Below are positions 43,653 to 52,156 of a DNA stretch of 56,292 nt, piece by piece; within the stretch, counting starts at the first letter, position 1; the number at the start of each line of letters is the position of its first letter. This DNA comes from JBAXBF01 sp034429745 (GTDB lineage Bacteria; Chloroflexota; Anaerolineae; Anaerolineales; DRKV01). The notes below the pieces were generated by a model that searched no databases, had not been told where the DNA came from, and saw nothing but the letters and a program-made list of their open reading frames with translations. The stretch spans positions 1 to 56,292 of the forward strand of contig DAOUFY010000109.1 in assembly GCA_034429745.1 (NCBI GenBank), given 5' to 3'. The translations under genes and the position numbers were made by a program.

Positions 43653-45783
43653 GACTGAGGTGGTGGAAGTACCACAACCTCAATTGAAGCCGGGTTTTGC
43701 TTTGGTGAAAAATGCAGCTTCTTTGGTTTCTGCCGGTACGGAACGGATGCTGGTATCTTTTGCAGAAAAATCTCTGCTGGAGAAAGCTCGTTCACGGCCA
43801 GACTTGGTGCGTCAGGTTATGCAAAAAGCTCAACGTGAGGGCTTACTGACAACAATGGAGGCAGCTTTCAACCGCTTAGATCAGCCTATGGTGTTAGGTT
43901 ACTCTTCAGCTGGAACGATCGTTGGACTGGGAGAAGGGTTAACTGACCTGCGAGTTAACCAACGAGTAGCTTGTGCCGGCGGCAACTATGCTGTGCATGC
44001 CGAATATGTGCTGGTGCCTAAAAATTTATTAACCCCTTTGCCAGATGAAGTAGATTTTGAGAGTGCAGCGTTTGTTACGCTAGGAGCGATTGCCATGCAT
44101 GGATTCCGTCTATCTAAAGCTGCGCTGGGGGAAAATGTGGCGGTCATTGGGTTGGGTTTGGTCGGTTTATTGGCAGCTGGTATTGCTTCAGCGGCTGGTT
44201 GTCAAGTGCTTGGCATTGATATTAATGAGCAGCGTTTGCCGCTTGCTTTGCAAATGGGTGCTCAACAGGCTGTGCTGCGCGGCGAAGCAGAAGAAGCCGC
44301 GCGGGTTCTTTCACGCGGGCGAGGAATGGATGCAGTGTTGATCTGTGCTGATTCGACCACAGCTGATCCAGTAGAATTAGCGGGTGCTATTGCCCGCGAC
44401 CGGGCAATTGTTGTGGCAAGTGGTGCGGTAAAGCTATCTTTGCCACGTAAAGTGTATTACGAAAAAGAGCTCTTTTTCGTCAATTCACGTTCGTATGGTC
44501 CTGGCAGATATGATAGTGCCTATGAAGAAAAAGGGATGGATTATCCGATTGGTTATGTGCGCTGGAGTGAAGGGAGAAATCTTGAAGCTGTAGTAGCCTT
44601 GTTAGCTCAAGGAAAACTACGAGTAAAGCCGCTCATCTCTCATCGTTATGATATATCACAGGCAGAAGAAGCGTATGCGCTGATTAGCGGAAAAAAGAAT
44701 GAACCTTATCTTGGCATATTAATTACTTACCCTGCTTCGCCGATAGAAAGAAAAGAGCCGCTAGCCCTTTCAGTTGAACAAAAAGCAATGCCAACAGTTG
44801 CCCATTCAACAGTCGAGAGAGTGCGGTTGGGCGTTTTGGGCGCGGGAAACTTTGCTAATGCGGTAATGCTGCCGGCAATAGCCAAGGTGGGCAGTATTGA
44901 GCGGGTGAGTATTTGTTCTGCTAATGGAGTGAATGCGCAGGCTGCAGCCAAGCGTTTTAACTTCTCAACGGTTGCTGCTGAGGAAAAGGAGCTGATTTCC
45001 TCTGTGGCTATCAATACAGTTGCTATTCTTACTCGTCATCACCTACATGCTTCTCAGACTCTTGCTGCGCTTCAGCATGGCAAGCATGTTTTTTGTGAAA
45101 AACCACTTGCGCTAACTTATGCCGAACTGGAAAGTTTGGAGAATTGGCTGACTTCTCATCCCGATTCACCACTATTAATGGTGGGGTTTAACCGTCGCTT
45201 TTCACCTCTTATGAAGACTTTGGTTGAATTTTTTACGGGACGTCAGGAACCGCTGATAGCGCACTATCGAGTGAACGCGGGTTACATTCCCCTTCAGCAT
45301 TGGGTGCATGACCCACAGGTGGGTGGAGGACGACTGCGCGGCGAGGTTTGTCATTTTATTGACGCGCTCACCTTTTTGTGTGGCAGTTTGCCGCTGCATG
45401 TCAGTGTTCAGTCTTTGCCGGATAAGGGTATTTATCAGCAAGATAACCTTGTTATCACGCTTCGCTTTGCTGATGAATCACTGGGTACAATAACTTATAC
45501 GGCAAATGGGGATAAGTCATTTTCTAAAGAACGTTTGGAAGTCTTTTGCTGTGGACGAGTGGGTGTACTGGATGATTTTCGCTCTTTAGTTTTGACGAGG
45601 AATGGGCATCGCAGACAAATCCATTCTTGGCTGCGTCAAGATAAGGGACATCAAGCAGAATGGGAAGCTTTTGCAAAGGCGCTTACCCATGAAGGAAAGC
45701 CGCCTATTCCCTACGAACAGATCTTTGCTGTACACAGAGCCACTTTGGCTTGCGCTGACGCTCTGTGCCATAGCAGCAGCTAA
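43618..45783 (+). CDS. Bi-domain oxidoreductase: zinc-type alcohol dehydrogenase plus Gfo/Idh/MocA
   Basis: 721 residues combining two Rossmann enzymes. The first half (about 1-365) is an MDR alcohol-dehydrogenase-like domain with SLVSAGTERMLV and the nucleotide motif IGLGLVGLLAAG. The second (about 390-720) is a Gfo/Idh/MocA domain with LGVLGAGNFANAVMLPAI and the HVFCEKPLAL signature. The fused family occurs in bacterial polysaccharide and sugar-modification clusters, where it may act on nucleotide sugars; that is family knowledge. Its start lies within the GGDEF gene's last codons, so translation is coupled, an unusual pairing with a signalling gene. asnB and a membrane glycosyltransferase-like gene lie about 8 kb downstream, not in the same operon. 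Confidence 0.88.
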   Translation: MKQILQNLRNGKTEVVEVPQPQLKPGFALVKNAASLVSAGTERMLVSFAEKSLLEKARSRPDLVRQVMQKAQREGLLTTMEAAFNRLDQPMVLGYSSAGTIVGLGEGLTDLRVNQRVACAGGNYAVHAEYVLVPKNLLTPLPDEVDFESAAFVTLGAIAMHGFRLSKAALGENVAVIGLGLVGLLAAGIASAAGCQVLGIDINEQRLPLALQMGAQQAVLRGEAEEAARVLSRGRGMDAVLICADSTTADPVELAGAIARDRAIVVASGAVKLSLPRKVYYEKELFFVNSRSYGPGRYDSAYEEKGMDYPIGYVRWSEGRNLEAVVALLAQGKLRVKPLISHRYDISQAEEAYALISGKKNEPYLGILITYPASPIERKEPLALSVEQKAMPTVAHSTVERVRLGVLGAGNFANAVMLPAIAKVGSIERVSICSANGVNAQAAAKRFNFSTVAAEEKELISSVAINTVAILTRHHLHASQTLAALQHGKHVFCEKPLALTYAELESLENWLTSHPDSPLLMVGFNRRFSPLMKTLVEFFTGRQEPLIAHYRVNAGYIPLQHWVHDPQVGGGRLRGEVCHFIDALTFLCGSLPLHVSVQSLPDKGIYQQDNLVITLRFADESLGTITYTANGDKSFSKERLEVFCCGRVGVLDDFRSLVLTRNGHRRQIHSWLRQDKGHQAEWEAFAKALTHEGKPPIPYEQIFAVHRATLACADALCHSSS

Positions 45784-45851
45784 CTCCACTCATCACTTGA
45801 AAATGTTTGTTGTTTTTTATGAATACTTATGAATAAAACTGTATCTAACTA

Positions 45852-45880
45852 TTGACTATTTATCTATAGTATGATATACT
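45852..45880 (+). promoter_or_regulatory. Sigma-70-type promoter of the PadR operon
   Basis: TTGACT (45852-45857), a spacer of exactly 17 bases, and TATACT (45875-45880): the best -35/-10 pair in the window. The operator palindrome covers the spacer and -10. Confidence 0.75.
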
Positions 45881-45886
45881 ATAGAT
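45862..45886 (+). promoter_or_regulatory. Palindromic operator, probably bound by PadR
   Basis: Two perfect 11-base arms, ATCTATAGTAT and ATACTATAGAT, around the centre GAT. The site overlaps the -10 box, so binding should block transcription. PadR regulators bind such AT-rich dyads and the padR gene follows, so autoregulation is likely. Confidence 0.7.
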
Positions 45887-45907
45887 AATTTACAAAGGAG
45901 GTGTTTT

Positions 45908-46297
45908 ATGTTTAGAGCAGGTTATGGAATGCGCTGCAGAAGGCGAAGAAGATTAATCGGCTTCTTGGAACCGTGTCTGTTAGTTCTATTACTGAAGCAA
46001 GATGCCCATGGATATCAATTATTGAATGAATTGCCTCGTTTAGGCATTGATGTTGAAGCTTATGATCCAAGTGTAATATACCGTGCTTTGCGCGATTTGG
46101 AAATGGATGGCTGGGTAACCTCTTACGAAGGCAGTGAAAGCCAGGGTCCTCAGCGGCGGATGTATCATCTAACTGCTGATGGCAAAGACTATCTTGAGGC
46201 TTGGATTAAGGATTTGCGTTATTCGAAGGATGAATTGGAGCGGATCATTCGCTTTTACGAAGAAGAACGAGGAAAGCTTAAGGAAGAAAAGGCATGA
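45908..46297 (+). CDS. PadR-family transcriptional regulator
   Basis: 129 residues: an Arg-rich N-terminal patch (MRCRRRRRLIG), then the winged-helix PadR domain with FLEPCLLVLLLKQDAHGYQLL, YDPSVIYRALRDLEMDGWVTS and the wing GPQRRMYHLTADG, then a C-terminal helix for dimerisation. AAAGGAGGTG precedes the ATG. The promoter carries a matching dyad, so it probably represses its own operon. Its stop overlaps the ferredoxin ATG (ATGA). The unusual basic N-terminus may extend DNA contacts. The inducer is unknown; the ferredoxin and NifX-like genes suggest iron-sulfur or redox control. Confidence 0.88.
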   Translation: MFRAGYGMRCRRRRRLIGFLEPCLLVLLLKQDAHGYQLLNELPRLGIDVEAYDPSVIYRALRDLEMDGWVTSYEGSESQGPQRRMYHLTADGKDYLEAWIKDLRYSKDELERIIRFYEEERGKLKEEKA

Positions 46298-46776
46298 TTC
46301 AAGTATATGAATCGTTGTGCAGTGGATGTGGTGCTTGTGTATCTGCCTGCCCTCAACTGGCGGTTTTCTTGGTGAGAGGGCAGGTACAAATAGATTTTCA
46401 GCGTTGTGATGGGTGCAAAGATGTACCCGAAACGCAAGTAAAGTTGTGTGTTGAGGCATGTCCAAATCATGCTTTGCAATGGGTAGAAGAAAAGAGAAAC
46501 AAAGATGATATTATAGCAGTAACTAAGGATCAGAAGCTTGTCCCTGTAGAATGGACGAAGACGGAAGAATATCAACCGCTGGAGCAACGACGTTCGGAGA
46601 TCATGCCACGCATTGGCAATGTGTTAAAGCAGGTGGGAGAAGAACTGATCAAAGAGTTGCCTGCTATTTTGCCAAACCTGGTTGTTAGTTCCTGTCGAAG
46701 AGATGGTGAAGGAAGAAAATGCTCTTCGCCCGGCAGGCAGAAACACTTGCGACGCCGCCGGCATCAGCGAGGCTAA
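46294..46776 (+). CDS. Ferredoxin-like protein with two [4Fe-4S] motifs and basic C-terminal tail
   Basis: 160 residues. Two clusters are predicted: CSGCGACVSACP and CDGC...CVEACP, the second with a longer spacer between the second and third Cys (CKDVPETQVKLC). The C-terminal half (about 95-160) is not ferredoxin: an amphipathic helix (VGEELIKELPAILPNL), a CRRDGEGRKC segment and an Arg/His-rich end. It overlaps padR by 4 bases and is followed by a NifX-like gene. A role in electron transfer or Fe-S cofactor handling is inferred. Partner oxidoreductase not visible. Confidence 0.8.
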   Translation: MIQVYESLCSGCGACVSACPQLAVFLVRGQVQIDFQRCDGCKDVPETQVKLCVEACPNHALQWVEEKRNKDDIIAVTKDQKLVPVEWTKTEEYQPLEQRRSEIMPRIGNVLKQVGEELIKELPAILPNLVVSSCRRDGEGRKCSSPGRQKHLRRRRHQRG

Positions 46777-46801
46777 ATAATAAAAAAAGGAGTATTACCT
46801 T

Positions 46802-47206
46802 ATGATGAAAATTGCTGTGATTACAGATGATGGAAAAACCATAAGTCGCCATTTTGGACGTGCACCATATTATTTGGTTCTTACCATTGAAGACCAAAGA
46901 GTTACCCAACGCGAGTTGCGTGAAAAGCTAGGTCATCGTCAATTTGCAGCTCAGAATAATGCTCATGAGGATCATGACCATACAAACCGTGGTCTAGAAC
47001 CATCTAGTCATAACAAACATGTGAATATGGCTGCTGCGATCTCAGATTGCCAAGCATTGATTTGTGGGGGAATGGGCATGGGGGCGTATCAAAGCATGCA
47101 AATGCTTAACATCAAGCCTATTATTACTGAACTAGAGGATATTGATGAAGCAGTTACTGCTTATTTGGAAGGCAAATTGGTTGATCGAACGGAAATGCTT
47201 CATTAA
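46802..47206 (+). CDS. NifX/NifB-type dinitrogenase iron-molybdenum cofactor-binding domain protein
   Basis: 134 residues of the Nif3-unrelated NifX/NafY-like fold: KIAVITDDGKTISRHFGRAPYYLVL at the start and CQALICGGMGMGAYQSM, then IKPIITELEDIDEAVTAYLEGKL at the end. A His/Asp-rich loop (HEDHDHTNRG) lies in the middle. No nitrogenase genes are present, and such stand-alone members occur in non-fixing anaerobes next to ferredoxins and MRP/NBP35 ATPases. Iron-sulfur or metal-cluster transfer is the likely role. The start is ATG 46802 or the adjacent ATG 46805. Confidence 0.82.
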   Translation: MMKIAVITDDGKTISRHFGRAPYYLVLTIEDQRVTQRELREKLGHRQFAAQNNAHEDHDHTNRGLEPSSHNKHVNMAAAISDCQALICGGMGMGAYQSMQMLNIKPIITELEDIDEAVTAYLEGKLVDRTEMLH

Positions 47207-47272
47207 ACCAACATCAACCAATGTATTTAAGCTCCCAACTATAAAGATCTATAAATTGATAGGAAGCAAAGT

Positions 47273-47787
47273 ATGCCACAATCTTGGATGAAAACTCAGG
47301 TACCAACGCTCATTATATTGGCAGTAATTGCAATAGGAGTCGTGATTTATTTTTCATTCACTGCTGACAGCGAGTTAGCCAGAGTACCTGCCTTAACGCC
47401 AGGCAGGGGAACATTGCTGGCTTTCATTGGTTACTTGGCCGGTGTTTTAGGCTGCATTATTGGAACTGGGGGATGTAGTGTGATGCTTCCAGTGATCCAT
47501 TTTTGGATGGGTTAACCTGCACTTGTTGCGGTGAGCACGACGTTATTTGCAGTGATCTTTACGTCCATTTCAGGGAGGGTATGGACACCTTGCGTTGGGA
47601 AGGTATCCGACAAGCAGGATTGCCACATAAAGAAGGCAATGCGATCAATGCTTCAGCAGGAGGTTTATCTATATTTGGTTTCGTTTTTTTTGGGTATTCA
47701 AGTTTGGTAGCAGCGGCTATTCATCTCTTTTTGCCCTATCTTTGCTTTGGCGTGGATAGGGTAATTTTGTTTAATATTAGCCAATAG
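47273..47787 (+). pseudogene. Decayed TauE/SafE-family permease
   Basis: The first 80 codons encode two membrane helices and the family core (GYLAGVLGCIIGTGGCSVMLPVIHFWMG). An in-frame TAA then interrupts the reading, after which the same frame continues the family pattern PALVAVSTTLFAVIFTSISG. Immediately afterwards a second frame is needed (GGYGHLALGRYPTSRIAT), and a third carries the remaining open stretch to 47787. With one stop, at least two frameshifts and no clear end, this is a pseudogene of a ~250-residue sulfite/anion exporter. It lies 66 bases after the NifX-like gene, so it once probably belonged to the PadR operon. Confidence 0.8.
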
Positions 47788-47827
47788 TTTTCTGGAAGGT
47801 TAGTGGTTCGGTGATTATGCATATATT

Positions 47828-47836
47828 TGTTATAAT
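47828..47836 (+). promoter_or_regulatory. Extended -10 element for the amidase gene
   Basis: TGTTATAAT, 38 bases before the amidase ATG. Confidence 0.5.
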
Positions 47837-47873
47837 AAAAGGAAACAACTATTTCGCAAAATGAGGAGCGGAC

Positions 47874-49535
47874 ATGCCTGAATATGAGCTAAAATCGTTA
47901 AATTTGCCTAAATTAACCGGCAGCAGCTTGAAAGCTTTTACGGCGTTGATGGAAAACCCCCTTAGCCGTCAGCTGTTGAGCGGCAGCTTGTTGGAGAATG
48001 GCGGCATTCCCAAGTTGAGGCGCACAAATCTTGATGAATCGCCCACTTTTTATCCTTTGGTTGCTCCTGCTAATGAAAACCCATTCCCAATAAAACCGTT
48101 TGAGGTGGATGAAAAGCCGAGAGAGCTACCTTTTGCAACTGCGCGTGATTATCGCCGCTCTTATCAGGATGGCTCACTTTCTCCTCTTGACGTTGCTCAA
48201 AAGGTGCTGGAGGCGATTGAAGCCAGCGAGAAAGCTCAACCACCTTTGCGGGCTTTTATTGCCATTGACCGCCAGGAGGTGCTTCGTCAAGCACAAGAGT
48301 CTGCGGAACGATGGAAGAAGGGTGCTCCCTTAAGTTTGCTGGATGGGGTGCCAGTGGCAGTGAAAGATGAAATAGATATGCTACCCTATACCACTACAGT
48401 GGGTACGCGCTTCTTGGGAACAAAGCCAGCTCGGCAAGATTCAACGGTAGCGGCGCGTTTGCGTCAAGCCGGGGTGTTGCTTATTGGTAAGACGAATATG
48501 CACGAAATAGGGATTAACCCCAATGGTTTCAATGCCCATTATGGCGCAGCACGCAATCCCTATAATACTGACTGTGATTGCGGTGGCAGTTCCAGCGGTT
48601 CAGCTGTGGCAGTAGCTGCGGGTCTGGTGCCTATCGCGATTGGCGCTGATGGGGGAGGGTCAATCCGCATACCGGCTGCCTTATGTGGGCTGGTGGGTTT
48701 AAAGGCAACTTTTGGACGGGTGAGTGAGTTTGGGGCTGCTCCTTTGTGCTGGAGTGTCGCCCATATTGGGCCATTGACAACGAATGTAGAAGATTTAGCT
48801 CTTACCTATTCCATTATAGCTGGCAGAGACGAGTTGGATGAACATTCTATGCTTCAGCCACCGCTGACCTTTTGGCAATGGAATAAGCCCGACTTGAGTA
48901 AGCTGCGGATTGGCATATACAAAGATTGGTTTGAGCATGCCGATCCCGAGATTGTAGAAGCAGCATACGCCGCGGTGGAACAGTTCAAACAAGCCGGTGC
49001 TGAGGTGCGCGAAATAGTCGTTCCGTTTTTGGATGAGATGCGTATTGCGCATGCGATAACCATACTCTCTGAGATGGCGACATGCATGAATCCATACCGC
49101 GCTCAACGAAATCTGCATGGAGCGGCTGTGCGTTTGAGCTTAGTATTGGGAGATCTATTCGAAGCAAAAGATTATCTGCAAGCTCAGCGGGCACGCACGA
49201 AAGCCATGCGCATCTTTATTGATGTTTATAAAGAAGTAGATGTTATTCTCACACCAGCTACGGCTAAAACGGCACAGCCATATCCTCAAGGAGGATTGAC
49301 TCACGGCTGGTCGGATTTAAGTTTGGACACCGAGATGATGCGCTTTATCATTAGTGGAAATTTATGCGGCTTTCCAGCCATCAGCTTTCCCATTGGATAT
49401 GATCGGCGCGGCTTGCCGATCGGTATGCAGGCGATGGGCCGGCACTGGGAAGAGCATATTCTATTGCGAGTGGCTTATACAGCCGAGCAGTTTGTCAACA
49501 GGCATAAACCCGCTCGATTTTACTCAATCCTATAA
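47874..49535 (+). CDS. Amidase-signature family enzyme
   Basis: 553-residue amidohydrolase with the Ser-cisSer-Lys triad complete: Lys in PVAVKDEID, the Gly/Ser stretch CGGSSSGSAVAVAAG with cis-Ser, and the nucleophile Ser in ADGGGSIRIPAALCG. The first ~65 residues (KLTGSSLKAFTALMENPLSRQLL) are an added N-terminal helical region. It is distinct from GatA in context, since no gatB/gatC is adjacent. The natural amide is unknown. GAGGAG precedes the ATG. Confidence 0.9.
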   Translation: MPEYELKSLNLPKLTGSSLKAFTALMENPLSRQLLSGSLLENGGIPKLRRTNLDESPTFYPLVAPANENPFPIKPFEVDEKPRELPFATARDYRRSYQDGSLSPLDVAQKVLEAIEASEKAQPPLRAFIAIDRQEVLRQAQESAERWKKGAPLSLLDGVPVAVKDEIDMLPYTTTVGTRFLGTKPARQDSTVAARLRQAGVLLIGKTNMHEIGINPNGFNAHYGAARNPYNTDCDCGGSSSGSAVAVAAGLVPIAIGADGGGSIRIPAALCGLVGLKATFGRVSEFGAAPLCWSVAHIGPLTTNVEDLALTYSIIAGRDELDEHSMLQPPLTFWQWNKPDLSKLRIGIYKDWFEHADPEIVEAAYAAVEQFKQAGAEVREIVVPFLDEMRIAHAITILSEMATCMNPYRAQRNLHGAAVRLSLVLGDLFEAKDYLQAQRARTKAMRIFIDVYKEVDVILTPATAKTAQPYPQGGLTHGWSDLSLDTEMMRFIISGNLCGFPAISFPIGYDRRGLPIGMQAMGRHWEEHILLRVAYTAEQFVNRHKPARFYSIL

Positions 49536-49583
49536 AAAAGAACCGCTGAGGAAGCTCCGAAGAATGGTACAGCCCTCAGCGGT
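49535..49583 (-). terminator. Rho-independent terminator of the aquaglyceroporin gene
   Basis: On the minus strand ACCGCTGAGG (49583-49574) pairs with CCTCAGCGGT (49551-49542), followed by TCTTTTTT. The loop is long (22 bases). The T-run ends at the amidase stop codon, so the amidase message reads through the opposite strand of it. Confidence 0.75.
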
Positions 49584-49591
49584 GGGATAAT

Positions 49592-49619
49592 GCAGGCAAG
49601 GCAAATTTGCCTTGCCTGC
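49592..49619. repeat. Perfect 28-bp palindrome downstream of amidase and glpF
   Basis: Arms GCAGGCAAGGCAAA and TTTGCCTTGCCTGC with no spacer. No T-run on either side. It sits between convergent genes. Could be a hairpin stabilising the 3' ends or a protein-binding dyad. Confidence 0.6.
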
Positions 49620-49632
49620 TTGGCGAATAAAA

Positions 49633-50388
49633 TTATGCTTCCGAAGCCATGAACTTGTCGTATAAATAGCTGGCGATAGGAGCAGATACAAAGGGGATAA
49701 TCACCGGCGGAAGCAGCCAATAAATGCCGTCAAAAAGACCTTGTGTACCAGCTAGCAAACCAAAGAGTCGCGGACCTAAATCGCGAGCTGGGTTGATAGA
49801 GTAACCACTAGGACCGCCTAGCGATAGACCAATAGCGAGTACGACACCTCCAACAAGAATACCAGCAATGTGGGCTACTTTTTCATTGAGTTTATCTCCT
49901 GTTGCGAGAACGCCCCACATTAATACCATAGTGCCTAAGAATTCTGCTACACAAGCAGTGGCCAAGGAGTAGGAACCGCTTGGATCGGCGCTTACACCGC
50001 CCCAAAATGCTTGCCCAAAGACTGAACCAGGACCAGTGCTCCACACATTAGGCATGCCGGCTGAAATTAAACCATCGCGATAAGCTAGATAAACCCCTGC
50101 TGCACCAAGGAACGCGCCTAAAAATTCAGCAATGATATATGGAAGCACCTTTGACCAAGGCAGTGAACCGCGGATGGCTAACCCTAAAGTTACTGCGGGA
50201 TTGTTGTGCCCACCGGTTACTAAGCCGGCTACTACAACTGCCATGCCCCATCCGATGACTATCGTGTTCCAGTTATAGGCAGAGCCATTTAACCGCGGAG
50301 CTAATCCTACATTGGCTACAACGCCATCTCCTAATAAGATCAAAATAAATGTACTGAAAACAACTGCCAAAAATTCTTTTAACTTCAT
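49633..50388 (-). CDS. glpF: Aquaglyceroporin (MIP family, GlpF-like)
   Basis: Channel for glycerol or other small neutral solutes, 251 residues with six membrane helices and the two half-helix NPA signatures: GHNNPAVTLGLAI (first) and INPARDLGPRLF (second). The Asp after NPAR marks glycerol facilitators rather than strict water channels. The start is ATG 50388, with AAGGAGG (50394-50400) five bases before it; the longer frame to 50496 lacks a site. No glycerol kinase adjoins it. Confidence 0.93.
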   Translation of the reverse strand: MKLKEFLAVVFSTFILILLGDGVVANVGLAPRLNGSAYNWNTIVIGWGMAVVVAGLVTGGHNNPAVTLGLAIRGSLPWSKVLPYIIAEFLGAFLGAAGVYLAYRDGLISAGMPNVWSTGPGSVFGQAFWGGVSADPSGSYSLATACVAEFLGTMVLMWGVLATGDKLNEKVAHIAGILVGGVVLAIGLSLGGPSGYSINPARDLGPRLFGLLAGTQGLFDGIYWLLPPVIIPFVSAPIASYLYDKFMASEA

Positions 50389-50617
50389 TTTTTCCTCCTT
50401 TTTAGATGATGATTGAAATTTAACCAAGATAAATGAATCGATTTCATCTGCTTGCCTTGTAATAAAGCAAGTACGACTATATAATAGCATCTGCAAAAAT
50501 ACATTAGTCCTGATTGAGTCTTGTGATAATCCAGAAACGCTCTAGAAATAGTTCACATAAAACTAACATTATAGAAAGTAATGTAAATGGGGCTGGTACT
50601 TGGGGATAAGAGGGCAC

Positions 50618-52135
50618 ATGCCGCTGGAAACAATTTATTCTTCGCGAAAAAAGATTCTCTTGTCGGAAATTATCTCGCTTGAGACAGTGCGGCGGGCTTT
50701 GCGGGATGTGTCTTCGATAAAAGCTTTGATGGAAAGTCCTCTCATGGAAATGAGTACGGTTTACCGGAAAGCTCGATCGGTTAATCCATATGGGTCTAGT
50801 ATTGGTAAGGGGAGGGCTTTAAAGGCGATCTTGCAAGAAGCTGTAGAATCTCTGCGACCGGATGAAGGTCCACCGGATCCATATGACAAACGTTGGCGTT
50901 CTTATCTTATTCTGCAGGAGCAGTATTTTCATGGGCGAAGCCCGGATTGGATTCAAACGCAGCTTTCCATTTCGAAAGCCACATACTTTTTCGAACAAAA
51001 AAAGGCGATTGAACAGATCGCCCATTATCTGGCATGTCAAGAGGAGGAAAGTTATGCTGGTTCTCTTGAAGAGAGCATGACGATTGTTTCTTCAGGGGCT
51101 AATGAATCTCCTCTGATATACACGCCTCCCTTGCTCTGTTCTTATATGATGGGAAGGGATGAGATCATTAAAAACCTAATTCAGGAACTGTCACGAACTT
51201 CTAGGCCGGCAGCTTTTTCTCTCTTTGGAATGCCGGGAGTAGGAAAAACAACCATTGCCCTTGCATTAGCTAATCATGCTCAGGTACGGGAGCTTTTTCC
51301 GGATGGAGTGTTATGGGCTTGCCTAGGATGTACGCCGCGGATTTATAGTTGGCTGACCAAGTGGGCAGTAGGTCTCGGTGTTTCAGAAGACATTGCTGCA
51401 CAAACCTCAAATTTGAAAGAATTTGCCGTTCTACTGAGCGAAACCATTGGAATGCGCAGCATACTGATTATCCTTGATGATGTTTGGCAACTTTCATCGG
51501 CTTTAGCTTTAAAAATTGGTGGACCTCATTGTGTTTATCTCTTGACCACTCGACTTATACCTGTTGCGGTTGGTTTCAGCGGGGAACATACCTTCCAAAT
51601 TCATGAGCTGAATGAAGAGGATAGTTTTCAACTGCTGTCGGCTTATGTACCTCATATAGCTTCCTCTTATTCTTCTGAATTGCATTATTTAGCTCATTTA
51701 TCCGCGGGGCTGCCTTTTACCTTAAATGCAATGGGGAGGTATCTTCAGAAAGAAAGCTTTCATGACCATCCTCGACGCATTGTACAGGCTTTTTCTCTTC
51801 TGGAGCAGGCACATATGCGAATGCACTTAGGGCTCCCTCTATCGCCTTTAGAAAGCTCCAACGGTTTGCCTTGGGAAGCGCCTCTCTCTTTATATGATCT
51901 TATTCATATAAGTGAAACTATGCTGGAAAAGGAGGCACAACAAGCCTTTTTACGGTTAGCGATTTTTCCTTCAAAACCAAACACTGTTACAGAAGAGGAA
52001 GCATTAAATATCTTAGGTGTTGCTCCCCATGTGCTGGATCAATTGGTGGATAACAGCTTAATAGAGTGCATGGCTCCTAAAGGTTATACAGTCCATCGGG
52101 CAATACGCGACTATGCTGTCCTTAGAAAGGCTTAA
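50618..52135 (+). CDS. NB-ARC (STAND) ATPase with N-terminal helical domain
   Basis: 505 residues. The N-terminal ~175 residues are helical and include an HTH-like stretch (SPDWIQTQLSISKATYFFEQKKAI). The NB-ARC core has a Walker A motif GMPGVGKTT, Walker B ILIILDDVW, a Arg-sensor-type LLTTR and the GLPF motif (HLSAGLPFTLNA). A winged-helix-like C-terminal segment follows (LRLAIFPSKP...HRAIRDYAV), and then the protein ends with no TPR, WD40 or LRR sensor. STAND ATPases are switches in regulation or defence. AAGAGGG four bases before ATG 50618 sets the start. The gene is isolated, with no toxin or nuclease neighbour. Confidence 0.8.
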   Translation: MPLETIYSSRKKILLSEIISLETVRRALRDVSSIKALMESPLMEMSTVYRKARSVNPYGSSIGKGRALKAILQEAVESLRPDEGPPDPYDKRWRSYLILQEQYFHGRSPDWIQTQLSISKATYFFEQKKAIEQIAHYLACQEEESYAGSLEESMTIVSSGANESPLIYTPPLLCSYMMGRDEIIKNLIQELSRTSRPAAFSLFGMPGVGKTTIALALANHAQVRELFPDGVLWACLGCTPRIYSWLTKWAVGLGVSEDIAAQTSNLKEFAVLLSETIGMRSILIILDDVWQLSSALALKIGGPHCVYLLTTRLIPVAVGFSGEHTFQIHELNEEDSFQLLSAYVPHIASSYSSELHYLAHLSAGLPFTLNAMGRYLQKESFHDHPRRIVQAFSLLEQAHMRMHLGLPLSPLESSNGLPWEAPLSLYDLIHISETMLEKEAQQAFLRLAIFPSKPNTVTEEEALNILGVAPHVLDQLVDNSLIECMAPKGYTVHRAIRDYAVLRKA

Positions 52136-52156
52136 AGCGGAGACGGCTAGTATTTT

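Noticed and set aside
46802..47206. Evidence of nitrogen fixation
   Set aside because: The NifX-like domain is common in non-fixing anaerobes, and no nifHDK or nifB is present.
47273..47787. In-frame TAA in the TauE gene as recoding
   Set aside because: TAA is not used for selenocysteine or pyrrolysine, and further frame changes follow.
49541..49620. T-box or riboswitch between amidase and glpF
   Set aside because: The structure lies after both stop codons. The minus-strand T-run shows it is a terminator, and no T-box consensus was found.
50618..52135. Anti-phage defence island around the NB-ARC gene
   Set aside because: No nuclease, protease, toxin or mobile gene adjoins it; the neighbours are an amidase, a porin and housekeeping genes.
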